A DNA stretch of 64,000 nt from Perilla frutescens (Eukaryota; Streptophyta; Magnoliopsida; Lamiales; Lamiaceae), in assembly GCA_026008535.1 (NCBI GenBank), contig BRKX01000014.1, positions 54,423,006 through 54,487,005 on the forward strand, in the 5' to 3' direction. Position numbers and translations under genes: made by a program. This document shows, one piece after another, positions 23,807 to 35,588 of this stretch (positions are counted from its first letter, which is position 1; every line of letters begins with the position of its first letter). The notes under the pieces were generated by a model. It was given only the letters and a program-made list of their open reading frames with translations, was not told the origin of the DNA and made no database searches.

Positions 23807-24889
23807 TAACTCATTAATTCGGTCCATTTTTAATTAACTATACGATAGTCAATGCAACAACTTTGGGTACAAATGAGATATTGATATATTTAATTTAAAC
23901 TTCAGATCTTTTGTTTAATAAATTTCTACTTTTTATCAGATTTTGCTTCTAATTCTTGTTTCCTTCTCCTATAATTTTGGCTAGCCTTTTCAATTATTTA
24001 TAAATATATATTTGGTACATATTATTTATCAGGTAATTAAGAAAAACTCTGACTCAACTAGTAATTAAAGGAGGGAAAAAAATCAAAATCATGAAGCCCG
24101 CCAATTTAATTACTTAAATTTTATCGTTAATTCTCACAAAAGTACATGCATGCTCGATTATTTACTATAGTAATATATGTAAAATATGGAAATTACATAA
24201 TATTTCACTCGATACATTAACGAATTTAACATTAATTAACACTTGATGAAAGATTAATCATCAACAATTAATCCCTTAAATCTTGCTAGATTAACACATA
24301 ATCAGATATGAGTGTGGTTTTTGGTGGTTGGGAAATTTCAATATTAATTCAATTAAATTGCCAGCAAATTAATGACTCAAAATTTCAAAAGTGAATAATA
24401 AAAAAAAAGCTATAATTATGAATGGCTGTCAATTTTGGATTTAAACTTACTAAAATCTAACCACATTAAAAATACACATCGAAAAGTAGATGAAAAGGGG
24501 AAAAAATATATTGTTGAATTATTTGAACTAAATATTTATTTATGAGCTATATTAAACATAGTAGTATAAATTTATTAGTTTCTAGATTTTTTCTCTTTAA
24601 TTCCTGCAGATATCCCTAACGGGTGTGCTGAAATAAATATGAATTATTTAGATTCCATAGGTAAACGAATTAAATACTATATGTTGCAAGTTAATGCATT
24701 GTTTCAATTATTATTATTACTTTTAAGAATTTTGGCAATGCAATTATTATGTATCTGCGTATGTGCGCATATTTTAATAACGGGAGGTAGTGTAATGATT
24801 ATATTATTAATGTATGTATGTATGTATGTATGTATATATATATGATGTATTCAAATTATTTTGTTAATGATTATATACAAATATACATA
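23807..24889. other. Intergenic, nothing recognised
   Basis: AT-rich sequence with a (GTAT)n run at about 24811-24836. The open frame at 24639-24845 has no family resemblance and includes the microsatellite. Confidence 0.45.
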
Positions 24890-25215
24890 GGGTTTGTTTG
24901 TTAGGTATTATAAGGGTGTGATAAATACATATGACAGTTTAATACTATATTTGCTAGCAATATTAAAGTCCATGATTATGGAAGGACCGATATATATTAA
25001 TTATTTATATGGTATAACATATCACGCTCTGTAGGTGGATATATAATACCATGCATAATTATTAAAAATTTCAGACTAAAATAATTTTGTTGATTTAAAA
25101 ATCTTATTATAGAATATTCACAGAATATATAGTAACTAATTAAAAGATTTTTTAGGAATTGAAATTTTACATAGAATGTAATACATCTAAGCAAACACTG
25201 TATTATTAATACATA

Positions 25216-26018
25216 CTCCCCCGTTTCGTTTTGATTGTTGTTTTAGGAATTTTATTTGAGCAAAAATCTAAAATACCCATTTTTATAAAGACAAAACCTA
25301 TTTCACCCAACTTAAGAAAAGCATTCGAAAAATACCCACTATCCAATGATACCCTTAATGATCCATGTGATTTTGACCACTTTTCAGCATATTCAGATAT
25401 GTGTCGGAAGCTTTTCAGAGTGTGTCACGGGCTTATTGGGATTCCCGATCGTGATTCGTGATTGAGATTAGGATTTTGGTCGGTACAATTTTCAACATGA
25501 TGAACATAATAATTCATTGTGACGGGTATATTTGGTTGATTTCAAACATAAAAAAATCTGACTATAAATTTCACCACATTTAAAATTTAAAAATTAAGTA
25601 TACTTTTGTAGTACATCCACATGTTTTTTTTTGCATAATTCAAGTACATTTGTGTAATATTGGTGTAAGATATGCGTAAGATGCCCACATGTAATCACCT
25701 TTGGAGGGTATTTTAAATAAAAAAAATGGGTATTTTTTAAATAATTTTCTTAAGTTGGGTAAAATGAATTTTTATTTTAGAAAAGTGGGTAGTTTTATAT
25801 ATTAACACATTTTATTTTATCTCAAAATGTTTGTTGTTTTAGATATTTTCAGACCCTTTCTCCCAATTTTAACCCTACAAATTTTGTCAACTTTTTAGGA
25901 AAATATAAGGGAATAAGATTTTATTTGATATAGAAGGAAATGATATATTAGTTCAAAAAATTAATTGTTAATTCTAGATTAAAATCATAAAACAACAAAC
26001 ATTATAAAATGGAGGGAG
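25216..26018. mobile_element. Stowaway-like element nested in the outer element
   Basis: It begins ctcccccgtttcgttttgat and ends, reverse-complemented, ctccctccattttataatg. Both ends continue into the shared phrase 'tttgttgtttta'. TA flanks are at 25214-25215 and 26019-26020. At 803 bp it is long for Stowaway because a third element is inside it. Confidence 0.65.
25268..25797. mobile_element. Innermost inverted-repeat element
   Basis: The left arm runs from 'aaaatacccatttttata' through 'cacccaacttaagaaaa'. The right arm, reverse-complemented, reads 'aaaactacccacttttc' through 'acccaacttaagaaaa'. About 70% of positions match by eye over roughly 90 bp. There is no transposase. The open frame at 25231-25461 runs across the arm and is not a gene. 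Confidence 0.5.
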
Positions 26019-26126
26019 TATATTTTAATACACTAAAATAAGTATGATATTGATATCTTATACGGTAAAGCACATCACGTGTCAAACATATTCAACATTA
26101 TACCATACAGTCTAACAAACGAGCCC

Positions 26127-26780
26127 TATGTATATTGAGAAAATAAAATATGAGGTTATAATGCAATTAGGAAAATTATTAAATTGGATTAAGAAAAAAT
26201 CATAGCATGTCATGATTATTAATTACCACTATTTTTTGTTATAAAGATTCGAATGATTTTAACCTTTTTCTTAGAAAGATAAATGAGTAACGAATTATGA
26301 TTTAACCATATGTGAGTAACTTTATGTTTGGCAATTTTGGAAATTTGACATTTTGAGATGCTTCCAATTAAAGAAAATTTTCCAAATCTTGGATGACTAC
26401 GTTGACAACTTGGAAAACAATGAGAATCGTGACAATGAAAATTTGGTAAAAATAAAAATAAAAAATGAGAACTCGATAACGAATGTTTTATGGGTCAGAA
26501 ATTTATAAGACTTGTTAAGATCCGTATTCAAATTTATATTTAGTGTTTAATAGTGTTTCGATCTAAATCTTGATCCGTTATGAATTTTGATTCGTAAGAC
26601 GGTCTAATACAAGATCTATGTAGAAAACTGCAACGAAAATTACGACGACTATTATCATAATCTCAAAAACTCGTGTAAGATTATTTAACGGGTCAAGATT
26701 TGTGAGACGGTATTCATGTATGTGTCTAGTTTAAATCACTTTCTCTCACATAATTGTATGAGTGTAATCAATATAATGTA
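26127..26780. other. Intergenic, nothing recognised
   Basis: AT-rich with scattered phrases such as 'gggtcagaaatttataagac' that recur near 44860 and 50510 (tcttatgaattttgactcat), suggesting an old dispersed repeat. No gene. Confidence 0.35.
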
Positions 26781-26972
26781 CATAAAAGCCGGAGTGGAGG
26801 ACAGTTTGATCAAGTTACTTATTATAGGGCTCGTCGTAATGCTAACTCGATCACACGTGCCTTAGCTAAATTAGCTATTTCTAATCTTGTTTTCTTTTCG
26901 TGTACCGGGTCTCTCCCGGTTTCTATTTTGTCGGATATCCGAGTGAGGATAATTTTTTTCCCTTTAATTTAA
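26781..26972 (+). pseudogene. Short LINE RNase H relic
   Basis: The frame reads RRNANSITRALAKLAIS and then FFSCTGSLPVSILSDI. The spacing of N-x-x-T/A-x-A-L-A-K and the hydrophobic tail resemble the end of the RNase H domain of plant LINEs, as at 18551-18985. It is only about 55 codons and could be chance. Confidence 0.4.
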
Positions 26973-27400
26973 TTTCTTGATTTCTTGACTGAAAAATATA
27001 AAATAAAATTGTTGTATCACAATCAAATATATATAATTGTACCATTGGGTTGAGCTTTATCCATCAAATTTGTTTAGTACAATTAGTCTCTACCCCATTA
27101 ATTTATAGACAATTGTACGAGACTGGAATTTATTGGCACACATCTTTAAATTGTGACTCTATGCTCATTATCACAAAAAATAAAATAAAAATAAAAATAA
27201 ACATCCAATTTTTTGGGGATTCTTTAAATTTTGTCCAATGCTTCCCACTTGCCCCCATCACTAAATGCACCTATCAACCTTCCACGTGGCACTGCACCAT
27301 TGGTGGCCCCAGTTTTGGAGTACAATAATTTCTTAAGCAATCCACATTTGGAATTAAAAGTTCCACCAATTTAATTTATTATTATATGGAAAAATTTAAT
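26973..27400. other. Intergenic
   Basis: Relatively GC-rich patch at 27225-27312 ('ccttccacgtggcactgcac') with a CCACGTGGC G-box palindrome. It does not extend into a gene that I can recognise. Confidence 0.35.
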
Positions 27401-27765
27401 AATCATTCTATCTCATCTTAGAATCAATAATTGATTCTTTTGCACAATGATAAAATCATAATTTATCCAAGAAGCCCCAACTAATCTACCACTCCATGAT
27501 TCCAGAATCTAGTAGACGAGATAAATCACGGCATATGTCTCGGTGAATAAGTGTTAAGAGTGCATGCATGTACGTACATTGTTGTCAATAAGATTTGAAT
27601 TTTCACACTGGTGTATAGCAAAACTGAAAACTACATCACTTCTCGTTGTCGTATCAACTGAGCTATGTAACGGGAGATAATATCCTTTTTTTTCTGTATA
27701 TAGTACGATGCGTACCTTAGTCGTATAAATAAAAAATTATAGTAAAATGAAATTAAGAGAGAATG
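27401..27765 (-). mobile_element. SINE-bearing duplicated segment, copy 1
   Basis: On the minus strand, 'acatagctcagttgatac' resembles a tRNA-type box A, and 'aattcaaatctt' about 50-60 bp downstream resembles box B, as in tRNA-derived SINEs. The body continues to 'cttggataaattatgatt'. A second copy of the whole segment, including sequence outside the presumed SINE, is at 27906-28300. Family name not assigned. Confidence 0.5.
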
Positions 27766-27795
27766 GTATAATTGTCATAGTTTTTTCGATCACTG

Positions 27796-27905
27796 TATTC
27801 AGGGGCGGAACTGGTGGGGAGCCAATGGTAACCTTTTCCCCCGAACCCCTAAAAAATAAAAAAAGTTAAATGTAATTAAAAAAAAATAGTATATAGGATT
27901 ATTAG
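27796..27905. repeat. Transposon-end fragment between the SINE copies
   Basis: 'caggggcggaactggtgggg' resembles terminal sequences of abundant plant repeats that start CAGGGGCGGA. It is followed by an A-rich stretch. The matching other end is not visible. Confidence 0.3.
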
Positions 27906-28190
27906 TAATCATTCTATCTCCTCTTAGAATCAATAATTGATTCTTTTATACAATGATAAAATCATAACAAATCACAATTTATCCAAGAAAGGTACATCTG
28001 GAGCCCAGTAAGAAAAAACCAGATAAATCGCGATATATACCTCGGTGAATAAATATTAAGAGGTGCATGCATGTACATTGTTGCCAATAAGATTTGAACT
28101 TTCACACTGTTATATATTCATAGTAAAACAGGTAACTACCTCACTCCTTGTCATCATATCAACTGAGCTATGCAACGGAAAACAATATAT

Positions 28191-28243
<53 letters not shown>

Positions 28244-28300
28244 GTACGATGTGTACTTTAATCGTATAAATAAAACATTACTGTAAAACGAAATTATGTG
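27906..28300 (-). mobile_element. SINE-bearing duplicated segment, copy 2
   Basis: Repeats copy 1 in the same orientation with roughly 80% match by eye. Minus-strand landmarks are 'catagctcagttgatatg', 'agttcaaatcttattggc' and 'ttcttggataaattgtg'. It has acquired a (CT)n(AT)n microsatellite at 28193-28241. The flanking sequence 'gtcgtataaataaaa...' shared with copy 1 shows that more than the SINE was duplicated. Confidence 0.5.
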
Positions 28301-28601
28301 TAAATAACAATCACATGCATGACCAAAATGACGTCACTCTAGTCCAATATATGATCGATTAGTAATTATTTTCACGTAATTTCGTTTATTAGATTGGAAA
28401 TTCCACGCACGCATTCTGCATGTTTGTGTGATTTTCTGTGCTAGAAAATAAATCAATCGCATGATAGATCTGTAACAAGTTTGAAAGAACAAGTATTGTT
28501 TTGTTAATAGTTTTCATTTAGATTATTAAAAATGGTCCAAAGTATTGTTAATATTTATAACTTTTAAATGTTTCGAACAATTTGAACATATATTGACAAA
28601 A
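28301..28601. other. Intergenic, nothing recognised
   Basis: AT-rich DNA between two repeats. No features seen. Confidence 0.4.
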
Positions 28602-29272
28602 GGGATATTTTCACTTTTAATCTTACTAAAATAGGGTCAAGACATTTTTGGTCTCATATCTTACATTTTTTGTTCCATAGTTTATTAGTCCAACACTTTT
28701 GGTCCTGAGTGTTTTTTTTCGACATTTTTAGTCCTAAAACCAACAGTATATTGTTTTCGACAATTTTTTCCGTATATTTTGTTGAACAAAAACCTTATAT
28801 TGGCAAGAAGTTGAAATGGTTTTGTTGGCCATTTTGCTGGATATTTTGTTGAATAGTTTACTGAAAATTTTCGAGATATTATGTTATTTTGTTGGGTATT
28901 AGGCTGAATTTTTTGTTAGATATTTTTCTCTTTTATCTTAATGATCTACTGAAAAAAATGAAGCCAAAATGTCCTTTGAATATATATATATATATACACA
29001 CACACACATATACACACATGTGTTTGTGTGTGTGTAACTATGTATAATAGCACGTGAAATTGGAATGAAGAAAGTGAAAATTTCTCTTCAAAAGGCTTGC
29101 AACCTGTACTTTAACATCTGTTAAGTGGATGTTAGTTTTCGGACTAAAAATGTTGAAAAAAAAAATAATTAGGACCAAAAGTGTTTAACTAATAAACTAT
29201 AGGATAAAAAACGTAAGATATGAGACTTAAAATATTTTGACCTTATTCTAATGAGACTAAAAATGAAATTAT
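28602..29272. mobile_element. Long-TIR element, family C, copy 1
   Basis: The left arm runs from ggatattttcacttttaatc through 'ggtctcatatcttacatttt'. The reverse complement of the right arm runs from ggataatttcatttttagtc through 'agtctcatatcttacgtttt'. Arms are about 150 bp and similar throughout. The loop contains an (AT)n(CA)n microsatellite near 28980-29035. A related element is at 30882-31456. No transposase. Confidence 0.6.
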
Positions 29273-29707
29273 CCGATTAACAAAATCTAACCTATCTAAC
29301 TAGTAACTATCAATGTGTGCATCGATCGATGTACGTGCATGTTTTATAATCCAAATAAGGTATTACTAGATATTTTCTAAATAAGTTAAATAGAGTATGG
29401 CAACAAACTTACAAAACATAATAATTTTTCATGTGATGCTACGTTATTTTGTAGTTTAGGGTCTCATTTTATCCATATCATTTTTTTTTCATTTTTTTAT
29501 CTGTAAATTGACTAAGAAATTATTTGTGGAGCTTTCAAAAAAATATATAAATTTGGAGTTAATTAAGCCTTAAGGTTTACTGCCTTTAATTTATTTTTTT
29601 AGTTTAAAAAAAAAAACTTTTTGGCTACAAAAATTACTATTTGGAGTGTGTGCAAAATACAATCTACCTCCACAATGTTTTGAGACCCTTTTTTTGTATC
29701 TTTGCAT
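29273..29707. other. Intergenic, nothing recognised
   Basis: No gene or repeat recognised before the trinucleotide tract. Confidence 0.4.
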
Positions 29708-29964
<257 letters not shown>

Positions 29965-29997
29965 ATGTGTGTGTACCTAAATGTGTTTGTCTGTAGT

Positions 29998-30588
29998 AGG
30001 GGTGTGCAAATGGTTGGTTCGGTGTAAAACCAAGCTAAATTAACAAAACCAAATAAAATTTTTCTTAAAAAAATTAAAATCGAGCCAACCAAAATAATAT
30101 ATATAACTGAACCAAATCAAACTATAATTATTTAGTTAGTTTGGTTTGGTTTTCGGTTTAACCGAATTTACAATTATTATATTTTGTTTTTCCAAACAAT
30201 TACATCTAAAGAAAATAACATGCACTCAATATTTAATAAACTATATATTAAATAAGTAAATGTTTTAAAAAATTCTAAAACTAGAAAATTAAAACTAAAT
30301 ATTAGAATTACTGATATTATTTAGGTATATAATACATTTTAAATTTATTAATTTAGGTATAATTAATATTTGAATTATAATTCATAAATTAAAAATTATA
30401 GTATATATATTTTTTGGTTAGTTTGGTTTTAACCAAAATATATTTTACTTAAACCGAAACGAACCAAACTATATTTTGGTTTTAATATTCAAAATCAAAC
30501 TAAAATTAAAGAAAAAATGACCAAACCAACCAAATCAAATAGCTCGATTTGGTTCTTTTTTTGTTTTGATTCGATTTTGCGCACTCCT
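29998..30588. mobile_element. hAT-like element with GGTTTGGTT subterminal motifs
   Basis: The left end aggggtgtgcaaa and the reverse complement of the right end aggagtgcgcaaa form short TIRs. The interior carries many copies of AACCAAA/TTTGGTT in both orientations. There is no open frame and no clear 8-bp target duplication. It inserted immediately beside the (ATT)n tract. Confidence 0.5.
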
Positions 30589-30881
30589 ATTTATCTGTTT
30601 GGATGGTAAGAGAAACTAAAACAATTTATATAAATGCAATTATTGAATCATCAAAAAAGACAATATTTCATGAAGTTAATGAGTTAAGGTATGAAATAAA
30701 ACACATGCCTTGTCTCACCACGTTTTTAATTGTGTACGATTTAATGTTTCTAGTTTTCAAAAGGCAATTATCGTTTTTTTTTCAAACATATATTTCCGTC
30801 CTCACAAATAAAAAATTAAAAGTTCTCATTTACTGTTCTTGTATGGTTGATTCACATTGACTTTATTTTTTTTAGTTATGA
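30589..30881. other. Intergenic, nothing recognised
   Basis: An open frame of 85 codons at 30603-30860 has no recognisable motifs and typical AT-rich composition. Not called as a gene. Confidence 0.35.
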
Positions 30882-31456
30882 ATAATTTTACTTTTGGTCC
30901 CATTAGAATAGGGTCAAAATATTTTAGTTCCGCATTTGATTTTTTTTGTCCCAACGTTTATTTACTCGACATCTTTAATCTCATATTTTATTTTATTTTT
31001 GACTTTCTTGATCCTAAAACTAACAATTTACTTCACAAATGTTTGGGGATATATATTAATTTTGGAACCATAAAAGTCTAAAAGTAAAATTTGGGGCCAC
31101 AAAAGTCGAGAACATTACATTATGTGCGTTGTAATCATTGTATATAATATAATTATTACATGTTGATTTTATTTTTCCAACAAAACATCCATCATATTTT
31201 CATTCTCTACATATTTTTTTGATATCAATCTTTACATTTTTGTCCTAAATTTTATTTTCTCGATTTTTATGTTTTCCAATTTTTATTCCAAAATTAACAG
31301 TTGTAATGTAAGTTGTTAAATTTGGGACCAAGAAAGTCGAAAAATATAAATTTTGTGACAAAAAATGTTGAGTAAATAAATGTTGGGACCAAAATAGTCA
31401 GATACGGGACTAAAAGTATTTTAAACATATTCTAATAGAACTAAAAGTGAAATTAT
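30882..31456. mobile_element. Long-TIR element, family C, copy 2
   Basis: The left arm starts ataattttacttttggtccc. The reverse complement of the right arm starts ataatttcacttttagttct. Inner phrases such as 'tttagtcccgtatctgac' correspond to those of copy 1 at 28602-29272. Open frames inside are shadows. Confidence 0.55.
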
Positions 31457-31563
31457 GATCTTTTAATTATAAACACCAGCCATATATAATTAAATTTCAT
31501 AATATTTCAATCGCAAAATCATTTGCTCCAACAATTAAACCATCTCCTCGTTAATGAGCAGTT

Positions 31564-31967
31564 GAAATCCTCTATTGCACATTTGGTGTTGCATTCCATA
31601 TAGCACACTCGGTTTTTTTTAGGTTTTTTTTTTTCAAATTTTTTCTTTGATTTCAATTTCTTATGCTTTAGTCTAATTTTACACTTACTATTTAGGATTC
31701 ATCACATCCAATCAGGATGCATTGTAATTTTTGTATTATTTAATTTTAAATTTTTAGTTATTAATTCATTATTTGAAAAATTAAATACTAAAAAATTATA
31801 TTAAATCCTAATTGGGTAGGATCAACCCTAAATAACAAATGTAAAATTAAACTAAAGTCTAATAAATATAAATCAAAGAAAAAAATTAAAAAAAAAATTA
31901 GAAAAATTGTGTGTACAATATAGAATACGTACAACATCGAATGTGTGTACAATATAGAGAATATTCC
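31564..31967. mobile_element. Palindromic MITE, family A
   Basis: The left end gaaatcctctattgcacatt and right end (tatagagaatattcc) are complementary in outline. Internal landmarks are 'aggattcatcacatcc' against 'taggatcaaccct'. It is the left member of a close pair with 32206-32578, in the same overall layout. Confidence 0.65.
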
Positions 31968-32205
31968 TTGCTAGTACACACGCTCGACCACGTTGTCATT
32001 CCACATTCTATTCTTGAATTTAATTAAATATATAATGATATAAATATTCTTGAAATGATTTATGCAAATAGGCATGCATATGAATTAATAATAATATTAT
32101 TCAACCAGATATTTATGTGCTGATTCATTTTGCATTTTTAATAGTTGGTAAATATAAAAGCAGAAGAGAAGTTGTTTTACTATACTTGAACCATTTACGA
32201 GATTT
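31968..32205. other. Spacer between two family A MITEs
   Basis: About 240 bp of AT-rich DNA without recognisable features. Confidence 0.4.
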
Positions 32206-32578
32206 GAAATCGTCTATTGCACACTTGATGTTGTATTTCATATTGCACACGCGATTTTTTCTAATTTTTTTCTTTGATTTCTATTTATTATGTTTTAGTT
32301 TAATTTTACACTTGTTATTTAGGGTTCATCCTACCAAATTACGGTTTAATATAATTTTTTAGTATTTAATTTTTCAAACAATCAATTAATAACTAAAAAT
32401 TTAAAATTAAATAATAAAAAATTACAATGCATTCTAATTGGATAGGATGGACCTTAAATAATAAGTGAAAAATTAAACTAAAGCATGAGAAATTGAAATA
32501 AAAAAAATTGAAAAAAAAAATAAAAAAAATCGAGTGTGCAATATGGAATGCAACACCAAATGTGCAATAGAGGATTCC
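32206..32578. mobile_element. Palindromic MITE, family A
   Basis: The left end is gaaatcgtctattgcacact. The reverse complement of the right end is ggaatcctctattgcacatt. 'agggttcatcctacc' and 'ggataggatggacct' sit symmetrically around the centre. The arms match well over about 170 bp each, so a transcript would fold into one long hairpin. Confidence 0.7.
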
Positions 32579-32689
32579 AACTGCATTTGAGGAGAGCTAT
32601 ATAATTGTCATCTTATTTTTAATTATATGAACCATTCAATATATTTAACTATATATACACAAAGTATAATAATGATAATATGTCCCATT

Positions 32690-33005
32690 AACATGCATTT
32701 AGATTTTAGATACCCCAATTGTTTTTTTTTTTTTGAGTTTTATCGATTTAGAACCCAAAAAATAAGTTATCTCAGGTATATTTTTATTCTTTTTATTTTT
32801 CAATTTTTTTATATTAATTTTCAAGAAAAAAAACTTTATCAATTATCTATCAAACTTAATAAAGAATCTAATAAAAATAATTAAAAAATGGAAATACATG
32901 ATTTTTGAGGTCTTAATTAGATTAATAGTTTTAACTTTTTAGGTTCTAGATTGATAAATAACTTATATTTCACATCCTTAAACTGACAATTCTCCTAATT
33001 TTAAA
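32690..33005. repeat. Family B inverted-repeat element
   Basis: The left part carries 'tttatcgatttagaaccc' and the right part 'ggttctagattgataaataa', with an AT-rich spacer containing 'attaattttcaag'. It has the same structure as about 5575-5880. Open frame 32627-32884 is not a gene. Confidence 0.45.
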
Positions 33006-33735
33006 CATTTTGAATGGTACAAAATTCAAAAGGCTTTAACAAAATATGATGAAAATTAGTACTATTAAAATTTTAAGTATGTTATATGTCACAACTTGTA
33101 GATGCGACTCTACATAATAAAGGTGCAACTTTTATTTTATATAACAAATTAATTGTGGTGCTTGGGTTCACAAATTCAATCATGGGCTCAAAATTGGGTG
33201 TTTTAAGGTTTCAACAATTTCAATATTTGATTTAAAAACTTTGTTTAATAAGATTGCTCAAAACTATACATGCACTTACCAAAATCCCCATTTGTTACTA
33301 TGAATAGGGAATTGCAAGAAATTATTGAAAAAAAAAACAACACAATAGTCAATGTATTTATATTGTAGTTACATGAGATAAGATAAGATGATGTATGCCC
33401 AACTCATGAATCTTGAAATTGTTAAAGTGGGCATGTGAAAAGTTATCCACCAACTAATAATACTATATACTCTTATGACAAGATCCTTGTTTAAGGGGGG
33501 AATCAAGATAATATACCATTTAAAAAATTGCATATTGCTATGAAAAATTCCCATAACAAGATACTTAACTACAAGATAATTATATATAAATCAAATTAGT
33601 AGTAGATTATAGGGAAGCCCCCATTCTCTAAACATGTTGGTGCACAAGGAGGCAATCAAGTATGTGAAATCACTAAAGATTCTCTTTTTTTAGATAAGAT
33701 GGGCTTCTCATGCTCTTAATCCCATCTACCATATG

Positions 33736-33737
<2 letters not shown>
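33006..33737. other. Intergenic, nothing recognised
   Basis: AT-rich; the open frame on minus at 33369-33554 has no family resemblance. Confidence 0.4.
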
Positions 33738-33766
<29 letters not shown>

Positions 33767-34421
33767 CGCACGCACGCACACACGCACACGCACATTTTGG
33801 TTCAGATGAGAAATATTTTCTGGTGTTAGAAATGAAAACATTTCTTTGCTTAATTATTTTTACTGCTTAATTGAGTAAAAAATATAGTGAAATCGATAAG
33901 CAGCGTTCTCATTTCTCATATCAACATTCTTTCTCACCAGAACTTGATCCTACGAATAAATGAATAATTAGTGACAGATTCAAGAGGGGCCTTGGCCCCC
34001 TGCCCCTACCCCCACACACCTGATTTTTTACCGTCAGTCAGTTTCAGTACCCTACCTACGATTTTTTATCTGGATCCGCCATTGTGAGTAATGCAAATGA
34101 TATATAAAGTAGTTCTATAACAATTTTGGTTGCTATGAGTCTCAATGAATGATCCTAAGTAGTTATTCCCCGTGTTAAAATTGAAGTAATCTTTTTTTCT
34201 TTATGATTAGGAGTGATTTACATCTACTATACGTTCTAAGTATTGTACTAGACAAGCATTTCGATTTATGAAATACTATTAATGTAATTAGAATTCATTA
34301 CCTTCACCTATAAACTCGTCTATTCCATTACTAGACTACTCCAAAGGATTAAATCCATGTTTATCATGAACTTACACAAACCACATCCCATTTTCTTGAA
34401 ATCTTTTTGTTTTTGTTTGTG

Positions 34422-34460
<39 letters not shown>
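33738..34460. repeat. Microsatellites, decayed MITE and GGATC-type repeat
   Basis: (CT)n at 33738-33766 and 34422-34459. 33808-33930 is a decayed relative of the palindrome at 3604-3787 (gagaaat... / ...ttctcatttctcat). 33972-34085 has ends agtgacagattcaag and, reverse-complemented, aatggcggatccag around a G/C-rich centre, like 1430-1545. Confidence 0.4.
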
Positions 34461-34463
<3 letters not shown>

Positions 34464-35588
34464 GACGGCTTAGTTAGATGAGTGGATGAAGCATTAGGCA
34501 ATTAAAATGCATAGAATTGGAACTCGAAAACATATAAAAGCAATTTTCTCTGAAATAATTTTCTGATAAAAGTAAGAGTGAGGAATTATGAGTTTTGCAG
34601 AAAGGGAAGCACGTGCCTTCTGGCTATAAATTCACGTGCCCATGTGGGAAAATCGTGCGAGCCACAAACTCATAATTATCAACATTGCCAGCCTCATTTC
34701 GGTTGTGTGCATGCTAAATGCTAATCCTAATTAAATATTTTATTATCTAATTACTAAGTACTATTCCTCTATCCATTTAAGGGTGAGAGATCGGAATTCG
34801 ATCCTCATTCTCCCGACCTAACTAAAGAAAAAGAAAAATTACGTCATGTGTCTCGATCACACTATTAAAGTTTTCAAGAAAACGTTCTAAACTATCAGTA
34901 ATTACACCATATATCTTGAACTATTGACAAATTAAGAAATTTCCCACGAGTGGTCATCAAATTCCAACAACGAACATCTACTATAATTGGCGTGACTCGG
35001 AATAAATTCGCTGATTCGTCAATATTTCAGGACATAAACTGGAATTAATCATGATTCAGAACATTTTTGTGTATACCTTAGTTGAGTTTTAAGTTTTATG
35101 AAATGTGAATATATTTGAACTTATATTTGGGATTTGAGTTCCCAATTTTCTATTGAGTAGTTATCCCATCTTTCCTATGCTTTGTACTTTCTCAAATTAA
35201 TAATTATCACTTATTTTTTAAGACTCAAATCAATAAGAAATTATCAAGATCTAAAAGATAGGGTCAATTTTTCATATAATAGGGGAGCCAGCATGAATTC
35301 CCTCCAATTATTAAATGTAAACACAATATTCTATTCGTACAAAATGAGCAATTGTGCAGATTAATTGTTGTTTTTAATTTTGTTGACTCATTTTCTTGTT
35401 TTCTTCTAATTTTTCTCACTCCTACAATTAGAATCGAATTTATTGTACTAATTAAGGTGTTTATCGATTAATCTTCATCGTACGCACAAAATATTTCTAA
35501 CTTAAAAAGGTGACGATGTAATTAGTACACCCAATACAATTTTTGCTCAAAATTGGATATGTGTGTGTGCGTGTGCGCGTGTGTGAGG
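34461..35588. other. Intergenic; G-box-rich patch at about 34600-34670
   Basis: Around 34608-34650 there are two CACGTGCC motifs (one inside gcacgtgcc) separated by 'ttctggctataaatt', plus catgtggg. No coding frame follows. Open frames at 35182-35364 and 35543-35734 are AT-rich shadows. Nothing else recognised. Confidence 0.35.

Larger units (their letters stand above)
24890..26126. mobile_element. Outer TIR element of a three-level nest
   Basis: The left end gggtttgtttgttag and the reverse complement of the right end gggctcgtttgttag are inverted repeats of about 15 bp flanked by TA on both sides. Most of the interior belongs to the Stowaway element at 25216-26018. Removing that leaves an AT-rich element of about 430 bp with no coding sequence. 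Superfamily is uncertain (PIF/Harbinger-like or Tc1/mariner-like). Confidence 0.5.

Noticed and set aside
34600..34680. Possible microRNA hairpin with CACGTGCC motifs
   Set aside because: The stem is short and imperfect, and no known miRNA sequence such as miR164 matches.
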